From Allobosea sp. Root381 (GTDB taxonomy: Bacteria; Pseudomonadota; Alphaproteobacteria; Rhizobiales; Beijerinckiaceae): DNA of 64,000 nucleotides. Below the pieces are notes generated by a model. It did no database searches and was not told the DNA's origin. It saw only the letters and a program-made list of their open reading frames with translations. Position numbers and translations under genes: made by a program. Below, piece by piece: positions 18,101-25,782 of this stretch. Where the stretch lies: assembly GCF_001429395.1 (NCBI RefSeq), contig NZ_LMJT01000002.1, positions 62,001 through 126,000 of the forward strand, read 5' to 3'. Position 1 is the stretch's first letter. Every line of letters begins with the position of its first letter.

Positions 18101-18281
18101 GATCGTCCCCCTGGTTACCAAGGGTCAATCGTGCGCCTCGACCGGGGCGTGGTCAATTGCCGCAACTTGCCGGTGATCCGGCCGCTACGCGTCCGGGGGC
18201 GCAGGGGCGCTCGCACCACGTTGTATGCCCGGCAACATTCCGCTAGACCGCGCGCTGGACCATTGTCCCAGGAGCGCCCGC

Positions 18282-19049
18282 GTGGCCAACGACGTCGAGA
18301 CCAACAACAAGGCCAGCAAGGACGAGGGGGGGATCGTCGAGACGATCAAGGTCGTCGTCCAGGCGCTGCTGATCGCGCTGGTGATCCGCACCCTGCTGTT
18401 CCAGCCCTTCAATATCCCCTCGGGCTCGCTGATCCCGACGCTGCTGATCGGCGACTACCTCTTCGTCTCGAAGTACACCTACGGCTATTCGAAGCACTCG
18501 ATCCCGTTCAGCCCGCCGCTGTTCTCCGGCCGCGTCTGGGCGGCCGAGCCGAAGCGCGGCGATATCGCCGTGTTCAAGCTGCCGACCGACAACTCGACCG
18601 ACTACATCAAGCGCGTCATTGGCCTGCCGGGCGAGCGCATCCAGATGATCGACGGCGTCCTGCACATCAACAACCAGCCGGTGAAGCGCGAGCGCATCGC
18701 CGATTTCGTCACCACCGACAGCTGGGGCCGCAGCGCCCCCGCCATCCGCTACCGCGAGACGCTGCCCAACGGCACCTCGCACGAGATCATCGAGCGCGAG
18801 GGCGACACCGGCAGCTTCGACAACACCCCGGTCTTCACCGTGCCGGCCGGCCATTTCTTCATGATGGGCGACAACCGCGACAACTCGCTGGATTCGCGCG
18901 ACCGCAGCGTCGGCTTCGTGCCGTTCGAGAATTTCGTCGGCCGGGCCGAGATCATCTTCTTCTCGATCGAGGACGGCGCCTCGGCCTGGAAGATCTGGGA
19001 ATGGCCCTGGACGGTTCGCTGGAACCGTCTTTTCAGCGCGATCAAGTGA
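18282..19049 (+). CDS. lepB: Signal peptidase I
   Basis: LepB cleaves signal peptides of exported proteins at the outer face of the inner membrane. One membrane helix (VVVQALLIALVIRTLLF, residues about 18-36) precedes the catalytic serine box IPSGSLIPTLLIGDY, and the general-base lysine is in DYIKRVIGLPGERI. Box E is FMMGDNRDNSLDSR. The serine is followed by Leu, where Met is usual (PSGSM). GTG 18282 is chosen because CAGGAG lies 7 bases upstream; an ATG at 18225 has no such site. rnc and era follow in the classic order. The last 40 bases of the gene include a terminator-like hairpin. Confidence 0.92.
   Translation: MANDVETNNKASKDEGGIVETIKVVVQALLIALVIRTLLFQPFNIPSGSLIPTLLIGDYLFVSKYTYGYSKHSIPFSPPLFSGRVWAAEPKRGDIAVFKLPTDNSTDYIKRVIGLPGERIQMIDGVLHINNQPVKRERIADFVTTDSWGRSAPAIRYRETLPNGTSHEIIEREGDTGSFDNTPVFTVPAGHFFMMGDNRDNSLDSRDRSVGFVPFENFVGRAEIIFFSIEDGASAWKIWEWPWTVRWNRLFSAIK
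19010..19033 (+). promoter_or_regulatory. Terminator-like hairpin inside the lepB 3' end
   Basis: GACGGTTC (19010-19017) / GAACCGTC (19022-19029) with a 4-base loop, followed directly by TTTT (19030-19033). It lies within codons of lepB, 14 bp before its stop and about 47 bp before rnc. It has the form of an intrinsic terminator and may attenuate transcription into rnc-era or be processed in the mRNA. Confidence 0.5.
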
Positions 19050-19094
19050 GCAAGATCTGCAAGTGAGCAAGATCCGCAAGTGAGCAAGGCTGGC
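19044..19094 (+). repeat. Three-fold 17-bp tandem repeat across the lepB-rnc junction
   Basis: Three copies, at 19044-19060, 19061-19077 and 19078-19094, all beginning AAGTGAGCAAG. Copies 1 and 2 differ at one base; copy 3 diverges in its last six bases where rnc coding begins. The first copy contains the lepB stop (TGA 19047-19049) and the third the rnc GTG start (19080). Because 17 is not a multiple of 3 the three GTG codons are in three frames. Confidence 0.85.
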
Positions 19095-19811
19095 GACAAC
19101 GGGCGCAAGGCGCCGGAGACCTCCCGCCTGCAAGCGACGCTGGGGCATGTCTTCACCGACCAGAGCCTGCTCGCGACCGCCCTCACCCATATGAGCGCCG
19201 AGGGGTCGCGGCTGCAGAGCTACCAGCGGCTGGAATTCCTCGGCGACCGCGTGCTGGGCCTGAGCGTCGCCGACATGCTGTTCGAGCGCTATCCCCAGGC
19301 CGAGGAAGGCGACCTCTCGCGGCGCCTGGCCGATCTCGTGCGCAAGGAGACCTGCGCGGAGGTGGCGATCGCCTGGAATCTCGGCTCCTTCATGCGGCTC
19401 GGCGAAGGCGAGATCCTCGGCGGCGCGCGCAAGAACAAGGCGATCCTGGCCGATGCCTGCGAGGCGATCATCGGTGCAGTGTTCATCGACGGCGGCTATC
19501 CGGCCGCCCGCGCCCTGATCGAGCGCGCCTTCGGCGAGCGCATGCTGAAGCCGGTCCGGCCGCTGCGCGACGCCAAGACAGCCCTGCAGGAATGGGCCCA
19601 GGGCCAGGGCTACCAGACACCGACCTATAGCGAGCGCGGCCGCTCGGGACCGGACCATGCGCCGGTCTTCCGGGTCGCCGCACGCATCAACGGCCTCGCC
19701 GACGCCGAGGCGCAGGGCACCTCGAAGCGGCTGGCCGAACAGGCCGCGGCCGAAGCCTTCCTGCGGCGCGAAGGCCTGTGGAGCGAAACGATGGAGGGCG
19801 ACCATGGCTGA
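19080..19811 (+). CDS. rnc: Ribonuclease III
   Basis: RNase III cuts double-stranded RNA, including rRNA precursors and regulatory duplexes. The 243 residues have the catalytic signature RLEFLGDRVLGLSVADML (near residues 50-67), the second acidic site LADACEAIIGAVFIDGGY, and a C-terminal dsRNA-binding domain (ALQEWAQGQGYQTPTY to QAAAEAFLRRE). It starts at GTG 19080, which lies in the third copy of a 17-bp repeat; the Shine-Dalgarno is weak. era overlaps its last 8 bases. In E. coli rnc and era are also co-transcribed and rnc is autoregulated. Confidence 0.94.
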   Translation: MSKAGDNGRKAPETSRLQATLGHVFTDQSLLATALTHMSAEGSRLQSYQRLEFLGDRVLGLSVADMLFERYPQAEEGDLSRRLADLVRKETCAEVAIAWNLGSFMRLGEGEILGGARKNKAILADACEAIIGAVFIDGGYPAARALIERAFGERMLKPVRPLRDAKTALQEWAQGQGYQTPTYSERGRSGPDHAPVFRVAARINGLADAEAQGTSKRLAEQAAAEAFLRREGLWSETMEGDHG

Positions 19812-20733
19812 GGCCGAGAAGGGCGCGGATGCGCTCGCGCCCACGCGCTGCGGCTTCGTCGCGCTGATCGGCGCGCCCAATGCCGGCAAGTCGACGCTGC
19901 TCAACCAGCTCGTCGGCGCCAAGGTGTCGATCGTCTCGCGCAAGGTCCAGACCACGCGCACCCAGGTGCGCGGCATCGCGCTGTCGGGCGCGGCGCAGGT
20001 GATCTTCGTCGACACGCCCGGCATCTTCGCGCCGAAGCGCCGGCTCGACCGCGCCATGGTGACGAGCGCCTGGGGCGGCGCCACAGATGCCGACCTGATC
20101 GGCGTGCTGATCGATGTCGAGCGCTTCGACAACGAGGAGAACGCCCGCCTGCTCGAGAAGCTCTCCGAGCTGAAGCAGCCGAAGTTCCTGATCCTCAACA
20201 AGATCGACACGGTCGCGAAGGAGAAGCTGCTCGATATCACCACCAAGGTGAACGCGCAGGGGAATTTCGAGCAGACCTTCATGATCGCGGCGCTGACCGG
20301 CTACGGCGTCAAGGACATCATGACCTGGCTGGAAACCCGCCTGCCACTGGGTCCCTGGCTCTACCCGGAAGACCAGATCTCGGACGCGCCGCTGCGCTTC
20401 CTGGCAGCCGAAATCACGCGCGAAAAAATCTTCGAGCGGCTCCATGACGAGCTGCCCTATCGCTCGACCGTCGAGACCGAGAGCTGGCAGCAGCGGCCGG
20501 ACGGTTCGGTCCGGATCGAGCAGACGATCTATGTGGAGCGCGAAGGCCAGCGCAAGATCGTGCTCGGCGAAGGCGGGCAGACGATCAAGGCGATCGGGCA
20601 GAAGGCCCGTGTCGAGATCGCGGACGCCGCCGAGGCGAAGGTGCACCTCTTCCTTTTCGTGAAGGTGCGCGAGAACTGGAGCGACGATCCGGAGCGCTAT
20701 CGCGAGATGGGGCTGGAGTTCCCCAAGGGCTGA
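19804..20733 (+). CDS. era: GTPase Era
   Basis: Era is a ribosome-assembly GTPase that binds the 3' end of 16S rRNA with its KH domain. The 309 residues show G1 GAPNAGKST (near residue 23), G3 DTPG, G4 NKID, and a C-terminal type II KH domain (REKIFERLHDELPYRSTV to IKAIGQKARVEIA). ATG 19804 overlaps the end of rnc by 8 bases and has GGAGGG 5 bases upstream, so it is translated with rnc. recO, which usually follows era, is elsewhere in this window. Confidence 0.95.
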   Translation: MAEAEKGADALAPTRCGFVALIGAPNAGKSTLLNQLVGAKVSIVSRKVQTTRTQVRGIALSGAAQVIFVDTPGIFAPKRRLDRAMVTSAWGGATDADLIGVLIDVERFDNEENARLLEKLSELKQPKFLILNKIDTVAKEKLLDITTKVNAQGNFEQTFMIAALTGYGVKDIMTWLETRLPLGPWLYPEDQISDAPLRFLAAEITREKIFERLHDELPYRSTVETESWQQRPDGSVRIEQTIYVEREGQRKIVLGEGGQTIKAIGQKARVEIADAAEAKVHLFLFVKVRENWSDDPERYREMGLEFPKG

Positions 20734-20759
20734 AGCGCGCGACCGGGAGGTTCGAGACG

Positions 20760-21305
20760 ATGCGGACCGAGAAAGACAAGATGCTGGCCGGCGAGCTCTA
20801 TCGCGCCGACAGCCCGGAGCTCATCGCCGATAATCGCCGCATCGGCATCTGGATGGAACGCTACAACGCGACGACCGCTGCGCCGGAGCAGCGGCTGCCG
20901 CTGATGCGCGAGATCTTCCGCCAGGTCGGTCGGGACGTGAACATCCGCCCGCCCTTCCATTGCGACTACGGCTACAACATCAGCCTCGGCGACGGCGTCT
21001 TCCTGAATTTCAACTGCGTCATCCTCGATGTGGTGCAGGTGACGATCGGCGACTTCACGCAGATCGGCCCGGGTGTCCAGATCCTGACCGCCGACCATCC
21101 GCGCGACCCGGCCGAGCGGGCGCAGATGCTGGAGTTCGGGCGGCCCGTCACGATCGGCCGCAATGTCTGGATCGGCGGCGGAGCGATGATCCTGCCGGGC
21201 GTCACCATCGGGGACGATGCGATCATCGGTGCCGGCAGCGTGGTCACGCGCGATGTCCCGGCCGGAAGGACCGCCGTCGGAAACCCGGCCCGCCTGCGCG
21301 GCTGA
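20760..21305 (+). CDS. Maltose/galactoside-type O-acetyltransferase (hexapeptide repeat)
   Basis: A 181-residue acetyl-CoA-dependent sugar O-acetyltransferase of the LacA/Maa/NodL group. The N-terminal cap (EKDKMLAGELYRADSPEL) is the maltose acetyltransferase domain. Left-handed beta-helix repeats follow (VTIGDFTQIGPGVQI, VTIGRNVWIGGGAMI, VTIGDDAIIGAGSVV). The catalytic histidine is in LTADHP. The usual product end VGNPARLRG is present. ATG 20760 has GGGAGG 9 bases upstream. It follows era by 26 bp but its substrate is not deducible. Confidence 0.88.
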   Translation: MRTEKDKMLAGELYRADSPELIADNRRIGIWMERYNATTAAPEQRLPLMREIFRQVGRDVNIRPPFHCDYGYNISLGDGVFLNFNCVILDVVQVTIGDFTQIGPGVQILTADHPRDPAERAQMLEFGRPVTIGRNVWIGGGAMILPGVTIGDDAIIGAGSVVTRDVPAGRTAVGNPARLRG

Positions 21306-21421
21306 CCGCCGGACGGCTCGCGCCTGTTGAGCAATCCGCCTTGCCGTCCCCAAGGCCTTGCCAGAGCCGCCGATTGGCAGCAAACACGCCCGCGGTTCCG
21401 TGACAATTGCGAGGCGCGCCC

Positions 21422-22006
21422 ATGACAGACAACGAGGTCCTTTCCGAATTCCGCGATGCTGGCGCGCTGCTCGAAGGGCATTTCATCCTGTCCTCGGGCC
21501 GGCGCAGCGCCGTCTTCCTGCAGAAGATGTTCGTCTTCCAGGACCCGGTGCGGACGGAGCGGCTGTGCAAGGCCCTCGCCGCCAAGATCGAAGCCCGCTT
21601 CGGCAAGATCGACTATGTCGTCTCGCCGGCGGTCGGCGGCATCGTGCCGGGCTACGAGACGGCCCGCCATCTCGGCGCCAAGGCGGTCTTCGTCGAGCGC
21701 GAGGGCGGCAGCTTCAAGCTGCGCCGCGGCTTCACGCTGCCCGCCGGCGCGCGCTGCGTCATCGTCGAGGACATCATCACGACGGGGCTTTCGCTGCGCG
21801 AATGCCGTGATTCCGTGAAGGCTGAGCCCGGCACCATCCTCGGCGCGGCCTGCCTGATCGATCGTTCCGCCGGCCGGGCCGAACTCGGCATGGAGCTCGT
21901 CAGCCTGATGCAGTACGACGTGCCGGATTATGCGGCCGACGACCTGCCACCCGAGCTCGCAGCCATTCCCGCGATCAAGCCGGGAAGCCGCGGCCTGAGC
22001 GCCTGA
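21422..22006 (+). CDS. pyrE: Orotate phosphoribosyltransferase
   Basis: PyrE converts orotate and PRPP to orotidine 5'-phosphate in pyrimidine synthesis. The 194-residue protein starts [29 protein letters not shown], the normal short alphaproteobacterial form. The PRPP loop [13 protein letters not shown] is near residue 117, and [16 protein letters not shown] is the flexible loop region. ATG 21422 is preferred to a TTG at 21407 by its GAGG upstream and by family length. In related genomes pyrE lies next to rel; here they are about 9 kb apart. Confidence 0.93.
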   Translation: MTDNEVLSEFRDAGALLEGHFILSSGRRSAVFLQKMFVFQDPVRTERLCKALAAKIEARFGKIDYVVSPAVGGIVPGYETARHLGAKAVFVEREGGSFKLRRGFTLPAGARCVIVEDIITTGLSLRECRDSVKAEPGTILGAACLIDRSAGRAELGMELVSLMQYDVPDYAADDLPPELAAIPAIKPGSRGLSA

Positions 22007-22023
22007 CGGCCGAGACGGCCCCG

Positions 22024-22066
22024 CGTCATTCCGGAGCTTCGCGTCGGCGACGAGCCCGGAATGACG
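22024..22066. repeat. Palindromic intergenic repeat after pyrE
   Basis: CGTCATTCCGG (22024-22034) and CCGGAATGACG (22056-22066) form 11-bp arms around a 21-base loop, 17 bp after the pyrE stop. A second hairpin, GCGAGCGG (22077-22084) / CCGCTCGC (22089-22096), follows. Neither has a T-run. It belongs to the same CATTCCGG family as the elements near 12943 and 38667. Confidence 0.6.
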
Positions 22067-22193
22067 GCACCGTAGAGCGAGCGGGCCTCCGCTCGCGAAG
22101 AATTGTGAGCGCAAAGCCGGATCCGGCCATGCTTCGCCCGCGTTATCTGATCATTCTATCGATTCAAGGCGTTTTATTTTCGGAGTATTTGCC

Positions 22194-22820
22194 ATGGCGG
22201 CCGACCCGCGCATCGCGCTTTTCATTGACGGCGCCAATCTTTATGCGACCTCCAAGCAGCTCGGCTTCGACATGGACTACCGCCGGCTGCTGCGCGAGTT
22301 CCAGGGGCACGGCAACCTGATCCGGGCCTTCTATTTCACCACTTTGGTCGAGAGCGAGGAATACTCCTCGATCCGCCCGCTGGTCGACTGGCTCGACTAC
22401 AACGGCTACCGCGTCATCACCAAGGCCGCGAAGGAATTCACCGACGCGACCGGACGCCGGCGGGTGAAGGGCAACATGGACATCGAGCTCGCGATCGAGA
22501 TGCTCGAGCTCGCCCCCCATCTCGACCAGATCTACCTGTTCTCCGGCGATGGCGATTTCCGGCCGCTGGTCGAGGCCGTGCAACGCAAGGGCGTCAAGGT
22601 CTGCGTCGTCTCGACGATCTCGACCAACCCGCCGATGGTCTCCGACGAACTGCGCCGCCAATGCGACGAGTTCGTCGATCTCGCCCAGCTGATGCAGAAG
22701 ATCGGGCGCGACCCCGCCGAGCGGCAGGCCCGCGGCCCGGGAGCTCCGGGGACGCCGGGCAATCCCGCACTGGAACGGCGCTACGGCATCCGCCAGGGCG
22801 ACGAGACGGTCGAAGGCTGA
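22194..22820 (+). CDS. NYN domain protein (PIN-like nuclease, LabA/DUF88 family)
   Basis: A 208-residue protein of the NYN/LabA group, proposed Mg-dependent RNases with a PIN-like fold. The acidic site residues are visible: FIDGANLY (Asp near 13), KGNMDIELAIEML, and LFSGDGDFRPLVE. The C-terminal 35 residues are Pro/Gly/Arg-rich and look disordered. ATG 22194 has CGGAG 8 bases upstream and an AT-rich stretch (22140-22193) that is a good place for its promoter. Rhizobiales often keep this gene beside smpB, rpoZ and dapA, a setting that suggests RNA metabolism; the substrate is unknown. Confidence 0.88.
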   Translation: MAADPRIALFIDGANLYATSKQLGFDMDYRRLLREFQGHGNLIRAFYFTTLVESEEYSSIRPLVDWLDYNGYRVITKAAKEFTDATGRRRVKGNMDIELAIEMLELAPHLDQIYLFSGDGDFRPLVEAVQRKGVKVCVVSTISTNPPMVSDELRRQCDEFVDLAQLMQKIGRDPAERQARGPGAPGTPGNPALERRYGIRQGDETVEG

Positions 22821-22829
22821 GGCAGCCGA

Positions 22830-23360
22830 TCAGGCCGGGACATAGGTCAGCCTGACGACGCCCTCGCCGACAGGATCGCTCGCGACATGGCGGAGCGGCG
22901 GCCGCGGGCCGGCGAAGAAGGGCGTTCCGCGCCCGAGAACGACGGGGTGGAAGTACAGCCGGTACTCGTCGATCAGGCCGAGCTCGGCCAGAGATTGCGC
23001 CAGCCGCGGCCCTGCGATGGCGATTTCCCCCTCGAGTTCTGCCCTCAATCCACGCACCACGCCCTCGACATCATCCGCGACGAGCGTGGCGTTGTGGCCG
23101 ACCGCGTCCAGCGAGCGCGAGACGACCCATTTCGGCTGGCGGCGCCATGCCAGCGCGAACTCGCGCCGCTCGGCATCCCAGGCGGGATCGTCCTCGTCCC
23201 AGTAGCGCATGAGCTCATAGATGTGCCGGCCGTAGATGCTGCCGGCGAGGCCGCGCACATGCTCGATCCAGTGTCGAAAGAGCGCGGGGCCCGGCGCAAA
23301 CTCCATATGATCGACATAACCGTCGAGCGACAGATTCATTCCGAAGACGAGCTTTGCCAA
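22830..23360 (-). CDS. Dihydrofolate reductase family protein (RibD C-terminal type)
   Basis: A 176-residue protein of the RibD C-terminal/DHFR-like superfamily. It opens with AKLVFGMNLSLDGYVD and has the NADPH-binding glycine text IAIAGPRLAQSLAELGLIDEY plus FHPVVLGRGTPFF, all typical. These stand-alone proteins are usually of unknown substrate and are not true FolA. It starts at TTG 23360, with GGAGG 9 bases upstream; the next in-frame ATG (23339) would remove the first beta strand. It converges on the NYN gene. Confidence 0.85.
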   Translation of the reverse strand: MAKLVFGMNLSLDGYVDHMEFAPGPALFRHWIEHVRGLAGSIYGRHIYELMRYWDEDDPAWDAERREFALAWRRQPKWVVSRSLDAVGHNATLVADDVEGVVRGLRAELEGEIAIAGPRLAQSLAELGLIDEYRLYFHPVVLGRGTPFFAGPRPPLRHVASDPVGEGVVRLTYVPA

Positions 23361-23463
23361 ACCGCCGAGCCTCCATCCCTGCCACTCGCCTCAGATTAGA
23401 CTCTGCAATGGCTGCACGGAAGCGAGGGCAGGCAGGGTCGCCAATGACGTTCCTTCCGCACCG

Positions 23464-23496
23464 AAAGCCCCGTCCGGCCTGAGGCCGCGGGGTTTT
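23464..23496 (+). terminator. Terminator-like hairpin without an assigned gene
   Basis: AAAGCCCC (23464-23471) pairs with GGGGTTTT (23489-23496), with an inner stem GGCC/GGCC. The form matches the rpoZ and porin terminators of this window. On the plus strand the stem ends in TTTT. The nearest upstream plus-strand gene is more than 600 bp away, so it may end an unannotated short RNA that starts near 23390. Confidence 0.5.
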
Positions 23497-23875
23497 CCGG
23501 CCTTGAGCGTATCCGAGGGGATGCGCGGGGCGAGATGGCGTCGCAGTCGACGGCTGCGTGCCGATGTCGATGTCGATGTCTGTGTCGAAGCAGCGTCAAA
23601 GGCCGCCGCCCCGCCCCGCACGCAGGTCTTTGATGCCGCCAGATCGCCTTCTGGTTATCCGCGCCCCGGGTCGCGCAGCCTGACTCACCTGCGCGATGGC
23701 GATCTGCGCCTCCGCCATCCTCGCGCCCGCAACGGCCGAGGACGACGAAACCCGCAAACCCCGCCCGGCCGCACGATGCCTCGCGACAGCCCCCTTGGTC
23801 GGGCGGAGCGAGGGGAGAATAGGCAGGGGTTAGGAGGGCGGGGATAAGTTTTCGACGGAACCGCGACGCCTCTTC

Positions 23876-24014
23876 CCTTCTCCCGGATGGGAGAAGGTGG
23901 CGCGGAGCGCCGGATGAGGGCCTGCCGTTGCGATAGAGGGCTCAACGGCTCCGTCGCGCTTCGATCGCCGGCGGCGGTCCCTCACCCCTGCCCCTCTCCC
24001 ATCCGGGAGAGGGG
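23876..24014. repeat. Pair of CTCTCCC-type palindromes
   Basis: CCTTCTCCC / GGGAGAAGG with a GGAT loop (23876-23897), and CCCCTCTCCC / GGGAGAGGGG with an ATCC loop (23991-24014). GATGAGGG and CCCTCACC lie between them facing each other, so the whole forms a larger inverted element. Such CTCTCCC hairpins are widespread bacterial intergenic repeats. Confidence 0.7.
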
Positions 24015-24091
24015 TTTCCCGCGCCTTTTGCCCAAAACGCTGCGCGCTCCCACCTTTTCCCGCGGGAGCAGTAGGGAAAAGCTGTCGCGCC

Positions 24092-24568
24092 TCAGGCTCC
24101 GCCCGACTTCATGATGCGGGCCTTGTCGCGGTTCCAGTCGCGGTTCTTCTCAGTCTCGCGCTTGTCGTGGAGCTTCTTGCCGCGTCCGAGGCCGAGCTCG
24201 ACCTTGGCCCGGCCCTTCTCGTTGAAGTAGACCTTCAGCGGGATCACCGTGTAGCCGTCGCGCTGGATCGCCCCCATCAGCTTGTTGATCTGGCGGCGAT
24301 GCAGCAGCAGCTTCCGCGGACGCTTGACGTTGTGATTGAAGCGATTGGCCTCGAGATATTCCGGGATATGCGCGTTGAACAGGAAGAGTTCGTCGCCCAT
24401 CGGGCCGGCATAGCTCTCCCCGATCGTCGCCTTGCCGCCGCGCAGAGACTTGATCTCGGTGCCCTGCAGCGCGATGCCGGCCTCGAGCGTCTCGGTGATC
24501 TCGTAATTGTAGCGCGCCTTGCGGTTGTCGGCGGCGAGCTTGTAGCGGTCGGGATCGGGCTTTTTCAT
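24092..24568 (-). CDS. smpB: SsrA-binding protein SmpB
   Basis: SmpB binds tmRNA and brings it to stalled ribosomes for trans-translation. The 158 residues have the OB-barrel signature [26 protein letters not shown], then [31 protein letters not shown] and the basic C-terminal tail ([31 protein letters not shown]) that enters the decoding centre. ATG 24568. It lies about 150 bp downstream of dapA on the same strand, a pairing common in Rhizobiales. Confidence 0.96.
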   Translation of the reverse strand: MKKPDPDRYKLAADNRKARYNYEITETLEAGIALQGTEIKSLRGGKATIGESYAGPMGDELFLFNAHIPEYLEANRFNHNVKRPRKLLLHRRQINKLMGAIQRDGYTVIPLKVYFNEKGRAKVELGLGRGKKLHDKRETEKNRDWNRDKARIMKSGGA

Positions 24569-24717
24569 GGTTTCCGGCTGCGCCGGGGCGCAATGGTCAG
24601 TGAGGCGCGACCTGAGGTCCCGATTCCGGATCGGTTCTCAAGCCGCTGATTGAATTTCGCTTTTCGGCGAATCCCGGCGCCCTTTCGGCCGCCGGGTCCC
24701 GCCTGCGCCTTTACTAT

Positions 24718-25611
24718 CTAGGCATTCAGCAGGCCGGCGAAAACCATCGCCTCGCGAATGACCTTGCCGGTGGCGGGGGTGACCGGCAGCAGCGGCAGGC
24801 GCACCTCCTCCTCGATGCGGCCAAGCAGGCCGAGGCCATGCTTGGCGCCGGCGAGGCCGGGCTCCTTGAACACCGCGTCGTGCAGGGGCACGAGCCGGTC
24901 CTGGACCTTCAGCGCACCCGCATAGTCACCCTTCTGCACCGCCGTCATCAGCTCCGCGCAAAGCTGCGGAGCGACATTAGCGACGACCGAGATGCAGCCA
25001 TGGCCGCCCGCCGCCATATAGGCCAGCGCGGTCATGTCCTCGCCCGAAAGCTGGATAAAATCCGGCCCCATGGCGTGGCGCTGCTGCGAGACGCGGGCGA
25101 GATTGGCGGTCGCGTCCTTGACCCCGGCGATGTTCTTCAGCTCGTAGAGCCGCGCCATGGTCTCGACCGACATGTCGACGACCGAACGCGGTGGGATGTT
25201 GTAGATGATGATGGGCAAGCCGACCGCATCGTTCACCGCCTTGAAGTGCTGGTACATGCCCTCCTGGGTCGGCTTGTTGTAATAGGGCGTCACCACCAGC
25301 AGGGCGTCGGCACCTGCCTTCTCGGCATGGATCGCGAGATCGATCGCCTCATTGGTGCTGTTCGAGCCGGCGCCGGCGATGACCGGCACCCTGCCCTTCG
25401 CCTGCGCGACGACGATCTCGACCACGCGCTTGTGCTCGTCATGGGAGAGCGTCGGGCTCTCGCCGGTGGTGCCGACCGGAACCAGGCCCTTCGAGCCGCT
25501 CTCGATCTGCCAGTCGACCAGGGCGCGCAGCGCGTCCTCGTCGATTTTGCCAGCTTTGAACGGCGTCACCAGAGCGGGGAGCGAACCGGAGAAGGCTGGA
25601 TGCTTGGTCAT
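24718..25611 (-). CDS. dapA: 4-hydroxy-tetrahydrodipicolinate synthase
   Basis: DapA condenses pyruvate with aspartate semialdehyde, the first committed step to lysine and meso-diaminopimelate. The 297-residue barrel shows [15 protein letters not shown] (catalytic Thr-Thr), [13 protein letters not shown] (catalytic Tyr) and the Schiff-base lysine in [17 protein letters not shown] 25611 ([14 protein letters not shown]) gives the normal length; in-frame ATGs further upstream (25641, 25659 region) would add residues not seen in the family. It works with the aspartokinase encoded at 56792. The slt gene is divergent, so the 170-bp gap holds two promoters. Confidence 0.95.
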   Translation of the reverse strand: MTKHPAFSGSLPALVTPFKAGKIDEDALRALVDWQIESGSKGLVPVGTTGESPTLSHDEHKRVVEIVVAQAKGRVPVIAGAGSNSTNEAIDLAIHAEKAGADALLVVTPYYNKPTQEGMYQHFKAVNDAVGLPIIIYNIPPRSVVDMSVETMARLYELKNIAGVKDATANLARVSQQRHAMGPDFIQLSGEDMTALAYMAAGGHGCISVVANVAPQLCAELMTAVQKGDYAGALKVQDRLVPLHDAVFKEPGLAGAKHGLGLLGRIEEEVRLPLLPVTPATGKVIREAMVFAGLLNA

Positions 25612-25782
25612 GAGAGTGCGGTCCTGACGCGAAAAGGCCATTTTCGGGGTGTCACACATAAACCGTCCCCATCCGCAGGCAAAGCCGGCAGCCGATTTAA
25701 ATGCATCGGCTCGTAGTTAAGCCTTCTTAAACCGGCCTTGGCGAGCATCGCAGGCTGACATCAGACCGTGGAGACCAACGCC

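Larger units (their letters stand above)
23361..24091. other. 731-bp gene-free region with hairpins and a possible small RNA
   Basis: No convincing protein gene. From the left: a terminator-like structure at 23464-23496, a three-fold CGATGT microrepeat at 23562-23579, and a pair of CTCTCCC-type hairpins (23876-23897 and 23991-24014). A 76-codon frame and a His/Arg-repeat frame on the minus strand come from the microrepeat and are not genes. I looked for tmRNA, because smpB is next, and for tRNA, and recognised neither. Confidence 0.55.

Noticed and set aside
19046..19079. Alternative rnc starts at GTG 19046 or GTG 19063
   Set aside because: The 17-bp repeat shifts these codons into other frames; only GTG 19080 is in the rnc frame.
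23396..23599. Minus-strand peptide with an alternating Arg-His run
   Set aside because: The run is only the translation of the CGATGT microrepeat, and the rest has no protein character.
23361..24091. tmRNA or tRNA gene beside smpB
   Set aside because: No tRNA-like acceptor and T-loop pattern or tag reading frame could be recognised on either strand.
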